DNA of 64,000 bases from contig CAVQXJ010000013.1 of assembly GCA_963717745.1 (NCBI GenBank), forward strand, positions 806,001-870,000, in the 5' to 3' direction. This DNA comes from JACCXG01 sp963717745. GTDB lineage: Bacteria > Acidobacteriota > Vicinamibacteria > Vicinamibacterales > 2-12-FULL-66-21. Shown here one piece after another: positions 35,604 through 45,302 of the stretch. Position 1 is the stretch's first letter; each line of letters opens with the position of its first letter. The translations under genes were made by a program, and so were the position numbers. The notes under the pieces were generated by a model that saw nothing but the letters and a program-made list of their open reading frames with translations, did no database searches and was not told where the DNA came from.

Positions 35604-36686
35604 GTGGATCACCTCGCCTCGCTGGAACAGCAAGCCATTGAATTCGCGAAGCGGGGGGATTTCGGTCCCGCCGCGCGCACGGTCAACGAACAGCTCACCA
35701 CCGTCTCGCCGGGAAACCAGGGTGCCTGGACCCGTCTGGCGCGTTGCTGCCTGGAGCTCGGTCAACTGGACGACGCCACGGCCGCTCTCGATCGCGCGCT
35801 TCAGCTCAATCCTCAGAACACCATCGCGAGGAATCTGCACATCGAGGTCAGCAAGCGCCGGGCCGGGCCCATTGCCGCGGTCGCGCCGCGCAAGCGAGCG
35901 AGCGCCGCGCCGCGCGCATCGGCGGGGGCCGCGACGACTACTGTGCGGCGTCCGGCCAGGACCGGCGCCACGTCGCTGACGCTGGGGGGATTCGGTCGCG
36001 CGGAATTCGCCGCGCTCGGCCATCTGCCGCCGGCAGCCGCGGTGGAGTCGCTGACGACGCGGGTCGAGCCGATCCTGATGGCGCTGAACGATCGTCCGTT
36101 CGCTGCCAGGGTGGTCGAAGCGCGCAATCGCGCCGGGCACGCCGGCGTGCGGTTGTTCCGGCGCGGAAGCGTCGCACCGGGCTCACCCGGACACATCCAC
36201 GTATTCCAGCAGGGCGGCCGATGGGAGCCGCAGTTGAACCTCGGCCTGTTCGCCGCGTCGCAGTGGCGCCGCGACGCGCTGTCGGCTGGCATCGGCTTCA
36301 ACCTCGCTGTCGGCGGCGAAGACGAGAAGTCCGACGTCGGCCGCGAGCGGATCTTCGAGTACTACGCCGGGTTCCAGCAGCACCTGTCGACGACCTGGCG
36401 CCAGCACCTCGCCGAGTGGCTGCGGACCAACGGCGGATTCATCCAGCTGGGCGATCGCCCTCCCTCGGAGGACGTCCTGCCCACCGACGCCGTCAACACG
36501 CTGATAGACGACGCCACGCCCGCGGAGCACGGCTGGATCTTCTGCGGCCGGTGGCTGTTCATGGATCGCGGCGAGGACGCGGCTATCCTTGGCGACGCGC
36601 CGCGGCTGCTACGATGGCTGGAACAGACGTTCACGGACCTGCTGCCGCTGTGGAGCTCGGTTTATCGGGAGGCGTACCGAAGTTGA
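35604..36686 (+). CDS. TPR protein with unknown C-terminal domain
   Basis: 360 residues from GTG 35604. Residues 1-90 are a TPR block nearly matching the small protein at 17.6 kb (GAWTRLARCCLELGQL, LQLNPQNTIARNL). A basic, Ala-rich linker follows (PRKRASAAPRASAG). The C-terminal 230 residues form a globular domain I do not recognise. Notable phrases are GHIHVFQQGGRWEPQLNLGL, GIGFNLAVGGEDEKSDVG, RIFEYYAGFQQHL and WIFCGRWLFMDRGED. It has no signal peptide. It stands upstream of a zinc-ribbon gene and a SWIM-SNF2 helicase on the same strand. Confidence 0.7.
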   Translation: MDHLASLEQQAIEFAKRGDFGPAARTVNEQLTTVSPGNQGAWTRLARCCLELGQLDDATAALDRALQLNPQNTIARNLHIEVSKRRAGPIAAVAPRKRASAAPRASAGAATTTVRRPARTGATSLTLGGFGRAEFAALGHLPPAAAVESLTTRVEPILMALNDRPFAARVVEARNRAGHAGVRLFRRGSVAPGSPGHIHVFQQGGRWEPQLNLGLFAASQWRRDALSAGIGFNLAVGGEDEKSDVGRERIFEYYAGFQQHLSTTWRQHLAEWLRTNGGFIQLGDRPPSEDVLPTDAVNTLIDDATPAEHGWIFCGRWLFMDRGEDAAILGDAPRLLRWLEQTFTDLLPLWSSVYREAYRS

Positions 36687-36793
36687 CGCCGAAGTTGGCC
36701 GGTTCGGAACCAGACGGCCGGCTTCCGCGTAATCGGTACCTAATGCCAACGGATCTGCGGTTTGATCCGTCAAAGGTCAGAGGAGGGTTGCTC

Positions 36794-36976
36794 ATGTCCC
36801 TGCTGGACAGATTGTTCGGAAAGAAGTCCCAGCCGCGCCAGCGGATTCGGATCTGCGTCGAGTGCGGGATGCCGGTGGCGGAACACAAGGACTGGTGCAG
36901 TATTTTCCGCACGCAGCAGGAGATCGACCGCAAAGCCGGCGGCGCCCCCAATCCCGACACACTCCCTTCAACGTAG
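36794..36976 (+). CDS. Small zinc-ribbon-like protein (60 residues)
   Basis: ATG 36794 follows a consensus AGGAGG at 36781-36786. The protein MSLLDRLFGKKSQPRQRIR leads to CVECGMPVAEHKDWC, a CxxC...HxxWC arrangement likely to bind zinc. A polar tail (RTQQEIDRKAGGAPNPDTL) follows. It is too small for a known enzyme; it could be an adaptor. It precedes the SNF2 helicase by 119 bp. Confidence 0.6.
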   Translation: MSLLDRLFGKKSQPRQRIRICVECGMPVAEHKDWCSIFRTQQEIDRKAGGAPNPDTLPST

Positions 36977-37095
36977 GGGCCGTCCGTCGTCCCTACGACG
37001 GCGCGGGTAGCACGCAGGACTGCACGTCGTCCGTAGCCCCGCGAGCACGGAGCCCGTTGCCCGTGGCACGTAGCACGTGTCACCATGCGAAGTTG

Positions 37096-40000
37096 ATGGG
37101 CCTGGTTGAAGCGCTGGCGCGCGATGTGTCCGAGCGCACGCGGACCAAGGGCAATCGGTACTTTCTCGGCGGCGCGGTCAGGGCGATCGAAGGATCGGAT
37201 TCGGAAGTCGTGGCCACGGTCCGCGGCTCCGAGTGGTATCGGGTGCGCCTCTCGCGCGAGGGTGACGGGTTCTTCGCCTCCTGCCAGTGTCCGTATTTCA
37301 CCGACCGACAGGATTTCTGCAAGCACATCTGGGCAGTGGTGCTGGCCGCCGACGCCGAAGGCCTGCTGCTCGCCGATCCGGTCACCGAGGACGCGTACCT
37401 CGAGCCGCGATTCGAGGACGACCGGGGAACCGCTCGCCCCACCACCACCAGCGCCACCACCGCCCTCGTGGGCCCACGCCCGCACGAGGCTTGGCAACGG
37501 TTTCTGCAGTCGGTCCAACAGCGCGCCAGCGCGCCCACGCAGGCATACACGAGCCGCTATGCGCAGGGCGAGCTGCTGTATGTGTTCGAGCGCCAGCCGG
37601 ATGTCGAGCTGGTGCCGACGGTGCAAGTGCACTGGCGCACCCGCAAGAAGAACGGCGACTGGGGCAAGCCGCAGCCGGCGGCGCTGGCGCCGGCCGACAT
37701 CCCCATCCTCGTCGAAGAGCAGGACCGCGAGATCATGTCGCTGCTCCTCGGGGCGGCGGATCCGCAGCTGCTCGGGCTGCACTATGTGAACGTGGGTACC
37801 CGCGCGTCGTTCCGGATTACCGGTCCGCTGATCGAGCGCGTCCTTCCCACGATCGCCCGATCCGGCCGGATGTTCCTGCGTGACGCCGATCTGCGTGCGA
37901 CGGATCTGACGCCGCTGGTCTGGGACGACGAGCCGGCGTGGTGGTTCAGTCTCGACGTCCGCGTCCTGCCGGACGAGCGCCTGGCGGTCGACGGCGCACT
38001 GACCCGTGACGACCGCCGCATCGCGGTGACCGACCCGCAGGTGCTCCTGTCGCCGGCGTTCCTGATCCTCGGCGACACCGTGGCGCGGCTCGAACATCGC
38101 GGCGTCCTCTCGTGGCTGATCGAGCTGCGCCGATCCGGGCGGGTCGTGATGCCGGCCAAGGCGGCCCCTTCGCTGATCGAGGCGCTCGCGCGATCGCATG
38201 TCGATCCGCAGCTGTTGCCGGACGAGTTGCGCTACGAGGTGATCTCGGCGACGCCGCAGCCGCGCATCCGGCTGGCGCGATCGAGCCGGCCGCAGGGCCA
38301 TGGCAACCGCGATGAGCTCGACGCGGCGATCGAGTTCGACTATGCCGGCACCATCGTCCCGGCGCTTCCGCAGTCGACCGGTTACGATGCCGAGCGCCGG
38401 AGGGTGGTGCGCCGGCAGGAATCGCGCGAGCGCGAAGCGGTGCAGCGCCTCGAGGAGATCGGCTTTCACCGTCCGTGGTACTTCAATGCGAAAGCGGGCA
38501 CGCTGGCGATCGCGGTGGAGAAGTTTCCGGCGGCGGTGCGGGCGCTGGTCGAGGACGGTTGGCACGTCGAGGCCGAAGGGCGGGTCTTCCGCGCCGCCAG
38601 GTCGGTGCAGCTCCAGGTCAAGTCGGGAGTCGACTGGTTCGAGCTGCACGGCCAGGTCGACTTCGGCGAGGGACGGTCCGTCGCGATCGCCGAGCTCCTC
38701 GCGGCACTGCGGCGCGGAGACGGCACGGTCATCCTCGACGACGGGACCCGGGGGATGGTGCCGGAGGAATGGCTCCGGCGCTACGTCAGGATCGCGGCAT
38801 TCGGCGAGACCAAAGACGATCATGTCAGGTATCGATCGTCACAGACGGCGCTCCTCGATGCGCTGCTGGAAGCGCAGCCCGCGGTGCGGATCGACGACGG
38901 GTTCGCGCGCGCCCGGGCCGAGCTGGCGCAGTTCAGCGGCATCAGCCCGCTCGCGGCCCCCGAGTCGTTCCGCGGCCAGCTCCGCGACTACCAGCGGCTC
39001 GCGCTCGGCTGGTTCGCGTTCCTGCGCCGGTTCGGGTTCGGCGGCTGCCTCGCCGACGACATGGGCCTCGGCAAGACCGTCATGGTGCTGGCGCTGCTCG
39101 ACGGCCGCCGCTCCACCCGCGAGGCACGCGCCCCGCGCACGTCGGTCGCGGTGGTTCCGCGATCGCTCGTCTACAACTGGATGGACGAGGCGTCGCGCTT
39201 CGCGCCGGAGCTGCGGGTGCTCGACTACACCGGCGACACGCGCGCGGCGGCGCGGGTCGAGGACTACGATCTGCTCCTCACCACCTACGGGACGCTGCGG
39301 CGGGACGCGGCGCGGCTCGCCGACTACGAGTTCGACTACGTGATCCTGGACGAGGCGCAGGCGATCAAGAACGCCGCGACCGCCTCGGCGAAGGCGGCGC
39401 GGCTGCTTCGCGGACGTCATCGGCTCGGGCTGAGCGGGACGCCGATTGAAAACCACCTCGGCGAGATCTGGAGCCTGTTCGAGTTCCTGAACCCGGGCTT
39501 CCTCGGGCCCGCGTCCGCATTCGGCCGGACCCTTGGTCCCGGTCGCGCGGAGCAGACCGATCTCGAGCTGCTCGCGCGCGCGCTGCGTCCGTTCATTCTC
39601 AGGCGGACGAAGGAGCAGGTGGCGCCCGAGCTGCCGGAGAAGTTCGAACAGACCATCCACTGCGACCTCGAGCCGCCGCAGCGCCGCTTCTACGACGAGC
39701 TCCGCACGCACTACCGCCACACCCTGCTCGCGAGCGTCGCAAAGAGGGGGCTGGCCCGCTCGAAGATGCAGGTGCTCGAGGCGCTGCTCCGGCTCCGCCA
39801 GGCGGCCTCGCATCCGGGACTCGTCGACGTGTCACGGAGCGGGGAGGCGTCGGCGAAGTTCGAGATTCTGCTGCCGCGGCTGCGGGAGCTGGTCGAGGAG
39901 GGGCACAAGGCGCTGGTGTTCTCCCAGTTCACCACGCTGCTCGGTCTGCTGCGCGGTCGACTGCTGGACGAGGGGATCACCTACGAATATCTGGACGGCC

Positions 40001-40356
40001 GGACCCGGGATCGAGGCGAACGGGTGGCCCGGTTCGAGTCCGACCCGAACTGTCCGATCTTCTTGATCAGCTTGAAGGCCGGCGGGCTCGGGCTCAATCT
40101 CACGGCCGCGGATTACGTGTTCCTGCTGGATCCCTGGTGGAATCCCGCGGTCGAATCGCAGGCGATCGATCGGGCGCACCGGATCGGCCAGTCGCGCCAC
40201 GTGTTCGCCTATCGGCTGATCGCGCGGGACACCGTGGAGGAGAAGATCGCCGAGCTCCAGGCGTCCAAGCGGGAGCTCGCCGACGCGCTGCTCGGTGACA
40301 GCGCCGGCCTGCTGCGCACGCTGCAGCCGGAGGATCTCGAATGGCTGCTCTCGTAA
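37096..40356 (+). CDS. SNF2-family DNA helicase/translocase with N-terminal SWIM zinc finger
   Basis: 1086 residues from ATG 37096 (MGLVEALARDVSERTRTKGN). An N-terminal SWIM finger (SCQCPYFTDRQDFCKH, near 62-77) is followed by a long bacterial SNF2-associated region. The helicase core is complete: LADDMGLGKTVMVLALL (Walker A, near 653), YVILDEAQAIKNA (DEAQ box), LGLSGTPIENHLGEIWSLFE, KALVFSQFTTLLGLL, LISLKAGGLGLNL and AIDRAHRIGQ. It is an ATP-dependent translocase on double-stranded DNA, with likely roles in transcription recycling or repair. The gene is free of frameshifts. Confidence 0.92.
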   Translation: MGLVEALARDVSERTRTKGNRYFLGGAVRAIEGSDSEVVATVRGSEWYRVRLSREGDGFFASCQCPYFTDRQDFCKHIWAVVLAADAEGLLLADPVTEDAYLEPRFEDDRGTARPTTTSATTALVGPRPHEAWQRFLQSVQQRASAPTQAYTSRYAQGELLYVFERQPDVELVPTVQVHWRTRKKNGDWGKPQPAALAPADIPILVEEQDREIMSLLLGAADPQLLGLHYVNVGTRASFRITGPLIERVLPTIARSGRMFLRDADLRATDLTPLVWDDEPAWWFSLDVRVLPDERLAVDGALTRDDRRIAVTDPQVLLSPAFLILGDTVARLEHRGVLSWLIELRRSGRVVMPAKAAPSLIEALARSHVDPQLLPDELRYEVISATPQPRIRLARSSRPQGHGNRDELDAAIEFDYAGTIVPALPQSTGYDAERRRVVRRQESREREAVQRLEEIGFHRPWYFNAKAGTLAIAVEKFPAAVRALVEDGWHVEAEGRVFRAARSVQLQVKSGVDWFELHGQVDFGEGRSVAIAELLAALRRGDGTVILDDGTRGMVPEEWLRRYVRIAAFGETKDDHVRYRSSQTALLDALLEAQPAVRIDDGFARARAELAQFSGISPLAAPESFRGQLRDYQRLALGWFAFLRRFGFGGCLADDMGLGKTVMVLALLDGRRSTREARAPRTSVAVVPRSLVYNWMDEASRFAPELRVLDYTGDTRAAARVEDYDLLLTTYGTLRRDAARLADYEFDYVILDEAQAIKNAATASAKAARLLRGRHRLGLSGTPIENHLGEIWSLFEFLNPGFLGPASAFGRTLGPGRAEQTDLELLARALRPFILRRTKEQVAPELPEKFEQTIHCDLEPPQRRFYDELRTHYRHTLLASVAKRGLARSKMQVLEALLRLRQAASHPGLVDVSRSGEASAKFEILLPRLRELVEEGHKALVFSQFTTLLGLLRGRLLDEGITYEYLDGRTRDRGERVARFESDPNCPIFLISLKAGGLGLNLTAADYVFLLDPWWNPAVESQAIDRAHRIGQSRHVFAYRLIARDTVEEKIAELQASKRELADALLGDSAGLLRTLQPEDLEWLLS

Positions 40357-40606
40357 CGGCGCGGCGCTCGACGGCCTGCCCCGAGCGTAGTCGAGGGGCC
40401 CAACGTCGGTCGCAGAGTTACCCACAGTGGTCAGGCGACTACCGCCCGCTGACCTGAGTCCCGCTCCTGAGCGACGGCCGCCCGGCCGCCGTCCCCCCAA
40501 TCCCGCCGGATTCGTCTCGTTTACGGCCGTTTTTCACCCCGGCGGTATGGCAGGACTTTTGGACTCGGCTGGAGCACTGGAAGGATCCAGGCGCACGAAA
40601 GAGCGA

Positions 40607-42322
40607 ATGATTACCCGATCGTCGATCGTCCTCCGCACCGCCCTGACCCTGATAGCCGCGATCGGCGTGAGCGGCTGCGGCTCATCCGCGACCACCGCCA
40701 CCGCGACGTCGCCCTCCTCGATCAGCCGGTGCGCGGTCACGGTCAACGGCGACGGGCAGGTGCCGGCGGCAGGGGCTACCAAGAGCTTCACCGTCTCCGC
40801 CGCGCGCGAGTGTGCCTGGGCCGCGTCGGTCGAGGCGACCTGGCTGGCCATCAAGGCCGGCGCCTCCGGGCAGGGGGACGGCACCGTCGAAGTCGCCGCG
40901 GCCGCCAATCCCGACCCCCTGGTGCGGCGGGGCTCGGTCGTGCTGAACGAGCAGCGCGTCGAGGTGATGCAGGCGGCGGCTGAGTGCAGCTTCTCGCTGT
41001 CCGCGCCCTCGAGCGCCTTCAGCCAGACCGGCGGCTCAGGCGCCTTCGACGTTCGCACGTCGAGCGCGCTGTGCCCATGGACGGCCTCCTCGGACGCTCC
41101 GTGGATCGCCGTTCGGTCGGGCGCGAGCGGGAAGGGCAACGCGGCCGTGGAGTTCGACGTCTCGGCGTCGACCGGCACCGCAGCGCGCACCGGCACGATC
41201 ACCGCCGCGGGTCTCCGGTTCACCGTGACCCAGCAGCCCGCGACCACCCAGCCGCCGCCGATCACGTGCTCCTACGTCGCCGCGCCCCTCGTGCACACCG
41301 TCGCGACCGCCGGCGGCGCGATCACGGTCGCCGTGACCACGGGGCCGCAGTGCCCGTGGACCGCGGCGAGCAGCAACAGCTGGATCGCGGTAGCGGGACC
41401 GTCCTCGTTCTCCGGACCAGGCACCGCCACGTTCAACGTCGCCGCGAGCTCCGGCCCCGCCCGCTCCGGCACCGCCGTCGTCGCAGGACAGGCGGTCGCA
41501 ATCTCGCAGGGAGCTGCGGCCTGCTCATACACGCTGTCGGCGCCCGGCCAGACGATGCCGGAGGGCGGCGGCAGTGGCACCGTGGTGCTGACCACCGGGG
41601 CGGCGTGTCCGTGGTCCGCCTCGAGCACGGTGCCGTGGCTCACGATCACCTCGCCGGCGAGCGGGGCCGGCACCGCCACCGTCGGGTTCAGCGCGGCGGC
41701 GCAATCGGGGCCGGCGCGCACCGGCACGTTGGCGATCGGCGGCCAGACGTTCACCGTCATGCAGGGGGGTGTCTGCACGTTCGCGATCGCACCCGAGGTG
41801 TTCGCCGCCGATAGTGCGGGAGCGGCCCCATCGATCGCGGTGACCGCAGCCCCGGGTTGTGCCTGGAGCTCGTCGAGCCAGGCGCCGTGGCTGACGCTCC
41901 GAGCACAGGGGCCGGAAAACGGCTATCGGTGCCGTCCAGGTGACGGTCGCCGAGAACAAGGGGGCCGCACGCTCCGGCACCGCGACCATCGCGGGCCGCA
42001 CGCTGACGGTCAACCAGGCCGCGGCGCCATGCTCCTACAAGCTCGATCCCAAGGAGAAGACGCGTCTCAGATCGCGCAGCGAGATCATGAAGATCGACGT
42101 CGAGACGGCGGACGGCTGCCAGTGGTCGGCGACGAGCAACGTGCCGTGGATTCGCATCGGCTTCGTGTCGCCGGCGGCGGCGGCGATGGCGTGGTCTGGA
42201 TCCAGTACCTCGAGAACAACGGCGCCGAGCGGGTCGGCACGGTGACGATCGGGAACCTGACGTTCACGCTGACGCAGCGCCGGAATGACGACGATGACGA
42301 TGACGATGACGATGACGACTGA
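40607..42322 (+). CDS. Second BACON-repeat lipoprotein with poly-Asp tail (two frameshifts)
   Basis: ATG 40607 (MITRSSIVLRTALTLIAAIG) gives a lipoprotein signal ending SGCGSS. Six to seven BACON-type repeats follow (CAWAASVEATWLAIKAG, CPWTASSDAPWIAVRSG, CPWTAASSNSWIAVAG). The frame shifts near 41920 and back near 42175. The middle frame supplies the missing repeat (SGTATIAGRTLTVNQ, CQWSATSNVPWIRIG), and the last stretch ends TLTQRRN followed by eleven Asp. The first repeat aligns with repeat 1 of the 6.3-kb gene, so the two are paralogues. The 3' end lies 9 bp from the convergent FKBP lipoprotein gene. Confidence 0.82.
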   Translation: MITRSSIVLRTALTLIAAIGVSGCGSSATTATATSPSSISRCAVTVNGDGQVPAAGATKSFTVSAARECAWAASVEATWLAIKAGASGQGDGTVEVAAAANPDPLVRRGSVVLNEQRVEVMQAAAECSFSLSAPSSAFSQTGGSGAFDVRTSSALCPWTASSDAPWIAVRSGASGKGNAAVEFDVSASTGTAARTGTITAAGLRFTVTQQPATTQPPPITCSYVAAPLVHTVATAGGAITVAVTTGPQCPWTAASSNSWIAVAGPSSFSGPGTATFNVAASSGPARSGTAVVAGQAVAISQGAAACSYTLSAPGQTMPEGGGSGTVVLTTGAACPWSASSTVPWLTITSPASGAGTATVGFSAAAQSGPARTGTLAIGGQTFTVMQGGVCTFAIAPEVFAADSAGAAPSIAVTAAPGCAWSSSSQAPWLTLRAQGPENGYRCRPGDGRREQGGRTLRHRDHRGPHADGQPGRGAMLLQARSQGEDASQIAQRDHEDRRRDGGRLPVVGDEQRAVDSHRLRVAGGGGDGVVWIQYLENNGAERVGTVTIGNLTFTLTQRRNDDDDDDDDDDD

Positions 42323-42331
42323 GCCGCCGTC

Positions 42332-42781
42332 CTACTTGATGTCGATCAGCTCGACGTCGAAGACCAGCATGCCCTGCGGCTGTCCGGGCTGTCCCTGATA
42401 GGCGAGCGCTTCGGGGATCCACAGCCGCCGCTTCTCACCTTCCACCATCATCTGCAACCCCTCGGTCCAGCCGCGGATGACTCCGCTCACCTGGAACTCC
42501 GAAGGTTCGCCGCGCTGCACCGAGCTGTCGAACATCTTCCCGTCGGTGGTCCACCCGGTGTAGTGCACGACCACGGTATCGCTGGCCCGAGGACGGCGCT
42601 GCCCGGTTCCCGCCTGCAGCACCCGGGTCGAGAGTCCGGAGGGCGCTTTCAACGAATTCGGCGGCGGCGCGGCGACGTCGGGAGGGGCCGGCAGTCCAGG
42701 CTTCTCGGTGATGACCGGCGCGCTGTCGCGGCAGGCCCCCAGCAGCACTATCGGCAAAAACAGCAGCAATCGGCCACGCAT
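42332..42781 (-). CDS. FKBP-type peptidyl-prolyl isomerase lipoprotein
   Basis: 149 residues from ATG 42781, chosen because it places a lipoprotein signal at the N-terminus (LLLFLPIVLLGAC). One FKBP domain follows: VVVHYTGWTTDGKMFDSSV, VIRGWTEGLQMMVEGEKRRL, WIPEALAYQGQ and MLVFDVELIDI. It is likely an envelope-anchored folding helper. It is closely related to the FKBP at 10.8 kb. It is divergent from the ADOP permease across 36 bp and convergent with the BACON gene. Confidence 0.9.
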   Translation of the reverse strand: MRGRLLLFLPIVLLGACRDSAPVITEKPGLPAPPDVAAPPPNSLKAPSGLSTRVLQAGTGQRRPRASDTVVVHYTGWTTDGKMFDSSVQRGEPSEFQVSGVIRGWTEGLQMMVEGEKRRLWIPEALAYQGQPGQPQGMLVFDVELIDIK

Positions 42782-42817
42782 CGCAACTACTAGGATATCG
42801 TTCCCGTCCAACCACCC

Positions 42818-45239
42818 ATGCACGACATCCGCTACGCCGCCCGGGCCCTGCGCAAGCAGCCGATGTTCACGCTGGTCGCGGTGCTGACGCTCACGCTCGG
42901 CATCGGGGCCAACACCGCCATTTTCAGCCTGCTCTACCAGGTCCTGCTGCGGCCGCTGCCGTATCCGGACGCGGACCGGCTGGTGTTCGTGTGGAACATG
43001 TATCCGCTGATGGGGCTGCCGCAGGCGAGCGTCTCGATTCCTGACTACCTCGACCGCAAGACCCAGGCGGATGCGATCGAGGACACGACGCTATTCACCG
43101 GCGGCAGTGCGAACCTGGCTGACGGCGGCCAGCCCGAACAGGTGCGGGCGCTCGTGGTGACGCCCTCCTTCTTCACCACACTGCAGCGCCAGCCATTCCT
43201 CGGCCGGGGGTTCACGGAGGCCGAGGCCATGCCGGACGCGGACAACTACGTGATCCTGTCGTACGGCTTGTGGCAGTCGCGCTTCGGCGGGGACCAGTCA
43301 CTGGTCGGCCGCGACATCCGCATGAACGGCGAGGCCTACCGCGTGGTCGGCGTGATGGCGGCGGACTTCCGGTTGACCAATGATGTCGGCGTTTATGTCC
43401 CGTACGCGTTCACGGCCCAGCAGATGTCGGACCAGGCGCGCGGCAACGAGTCCAGCCAGATGATTGCCCGGCTCAAACCGGGCGCGACGATCGAGCAGCT
43501 GAACGGTCAGATGAAGCTGATCGTGGAGCGCAACATGGAACGGCTGCCGCAGCGCCAGGCATTCGCGCGGAGCAGCGGCTTTGGCGGCTTCGCGGTCGCG
43601 ATCCGCCAGCAGCTGGTCGGCGAGGCGCGGGCGCCGCTCTATGCGCTGCAGGGGGTGGTGCTGGCGGTGCTGTTGATCGCCTGCGCCAACGTCGCGAACC
43701 TGCTGCTTGATGCGCGCGACCGGCCGGTACAGGGAGCTTGCGATCCGGACCACGCTCGGTGCCGGTCAGTGGCGGCTGGTGCGGCAGATGATCACCGAAG
43801 GCCTCCTCTTGTCGCTGCTCGGGTCGGTTGGAGGACTCGTGCTCGGGCTGATTGGCGTGCGAACGCTCGTCGCGCTGAGCTCCGCTCAACTCCCGGGCAT
43901 AGCCGAGGTCTCGCTGCACCCGCCGGTGCTGTTCTTCACGCTCGCGCTCGCGGTCTTGACCGGTCTCGTGTTCGGTATGGTGCCCGCGGTGTCGGTCATC
44001 CGCGGCAACACGTCGTCGCTGCTGAAGGAGGACGCCACTCGCGGCTCGGCGAGCCGGACCACCACGGCCGTCCGCAGCACGCTGGTCATCGTCGAGACCG
44101 CGCTCGCGTTGATGCTGCTGGTGGGCGCGGGGCTGCTGATCAAGAGCTTCGGCCGGCTGCAGGAGGTGAATCCGGGATTCTCTCCAGAGCGCGTGCTGAC
44201 CACTGGGATCGCGCTACCGGCGAGCCGCTATCCCGATGGCGCGGCCCGCGGAGCGTTCTGGGCGCGGCTGCTCGAGAAGGCGCGAACGATTCCCGGCGTG
44301 AGCGCCGCCGGTGTGACCTCCAACCTGCCGTTCACCGGCAACGTCAGCTCGGGGTCGTACGCGATCGTCGGCTACACGCCAGGGCCTTCGGAAGCGCCTC
44401 CTCACGGACGGCAGGAGGTGGTCGGTGGAGACTATTTCAAGGCGATGCGGATTCCGGTGGTGCAGGGACGGATCTTCAACGACGGGGACACCGCCGACAG
44501 CCCGCGGGTCGTCGTCATCGATCAGTATCTGGTCAACCGCTACTTCCCGAATCGCAATCCGCTCGGCCAGGAAATTCAGCGCGGGCAGGGCCCGCAAGGG
44601 CGCTACACGATCGTTGGCGTCGTGGGGACGATCAACAGCATCGACCTGGCGCAGCCGGTGACCAAGGAGCGGCTGTATTACCCGATTGCGCAGCAGCCGC
44701 GGCAGGGCATGGCGCTGGTGCTCAAGAGCGCGCTGGAGCCGTCGCAGCTGGTGGCGCAGGTGCGCGCCGCGGTCCAGTCGCTCGATCCCGAGCAGCCGCT
44801 GGCCAACGTCCGCACCATGGACGAGTGGGTGGGCCGCTCGCTGGAGAACCGGCGCACGCCGATGGTGTTGTTCGTGTTGTTCGGGATCGTCGCACTGCTG
44901 CTCTCCGCGATCGGCATTTACGGCGTGCTGGCGTTCAGCGTCGCCCAGCGCGTGCGCGAGTTCGGGATCAGGCAGGCGCTCGGCGCCAATCGCCGGTCGA
45001 TCCTGTCGCTGGTGTTCAAGCAGGGGCTGGCGACCACGGGAGTGGGCCTGGCGATCGGCCTGGCCGCCTCATACGGATTGAGCCGCTATCTGGAGACGCT
45101 GCTGTACGGCGTCAACGCGCGCGACTGGATGGTATTCGCGACGGTGACAGTCCTGCTGCTCGCGGTCGCCATCCTCGCCTGCTACATCCCAGCCCGACGG
45201 GCGACGAGGATCGATCCGATGGTCGCCCTGAGAGTCTGA
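42818..45239 (+). CDS. ABC transporter permease of the ADOP/MacB type (one frameshift)
   Basis: MHDIRYAARALRKQPMFTLV is the classic opening of acidobacterial orphan permeases. The protein has two halves, each a MacB-like periplasmic core plus FtsX transmembrane segments (VLTLTLGIGANTAIFSLL, VLLIACANVANLLL, VFGMVPAVSVIRGN, LFGIVALLLSAIGIYGVLAF, ARRATRIDPMVALRV). One extra base near 43707 (TGCTTGATG for TGCTGATG) breaks the frame; removal gives ANLLLMRATGRYRELAIR without loss. It has no ABC ATPase in the window. Such proteins are thought to work in efflux or mechanotransmission with a separate ATPase. Confidence 0.88.
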
Positions 45240-45240
45240 T

Positions 45241-45302
45241 CCAATCCCAATCCCGGGATCTAGCCGCGATCTAGGGATTACGGGATTAGGGATTAGGGAT
45301 TC
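45241..45302. repeat. GGGATTA-type degenerate inverted/tandem repeat
   Basis: CCAATCCCAATCCCGGGAT on the left faces GGGATTACGGGATTAGGGAT on the right. It fills the gap between the permease stop and the stop of the next, convergent gene. The same unit occurs at 19.88-19.94 kb. Confidence 0.6.

Noticed and set aside
37096..40356. Phage-defence system based on the SNF2 helicase
   Set aside because: No methylase, DUF1998, nuclease or other DISARM/BREX partner lies beside it. The SWIM-SNF2 architecture is common in housekeeping contexts.
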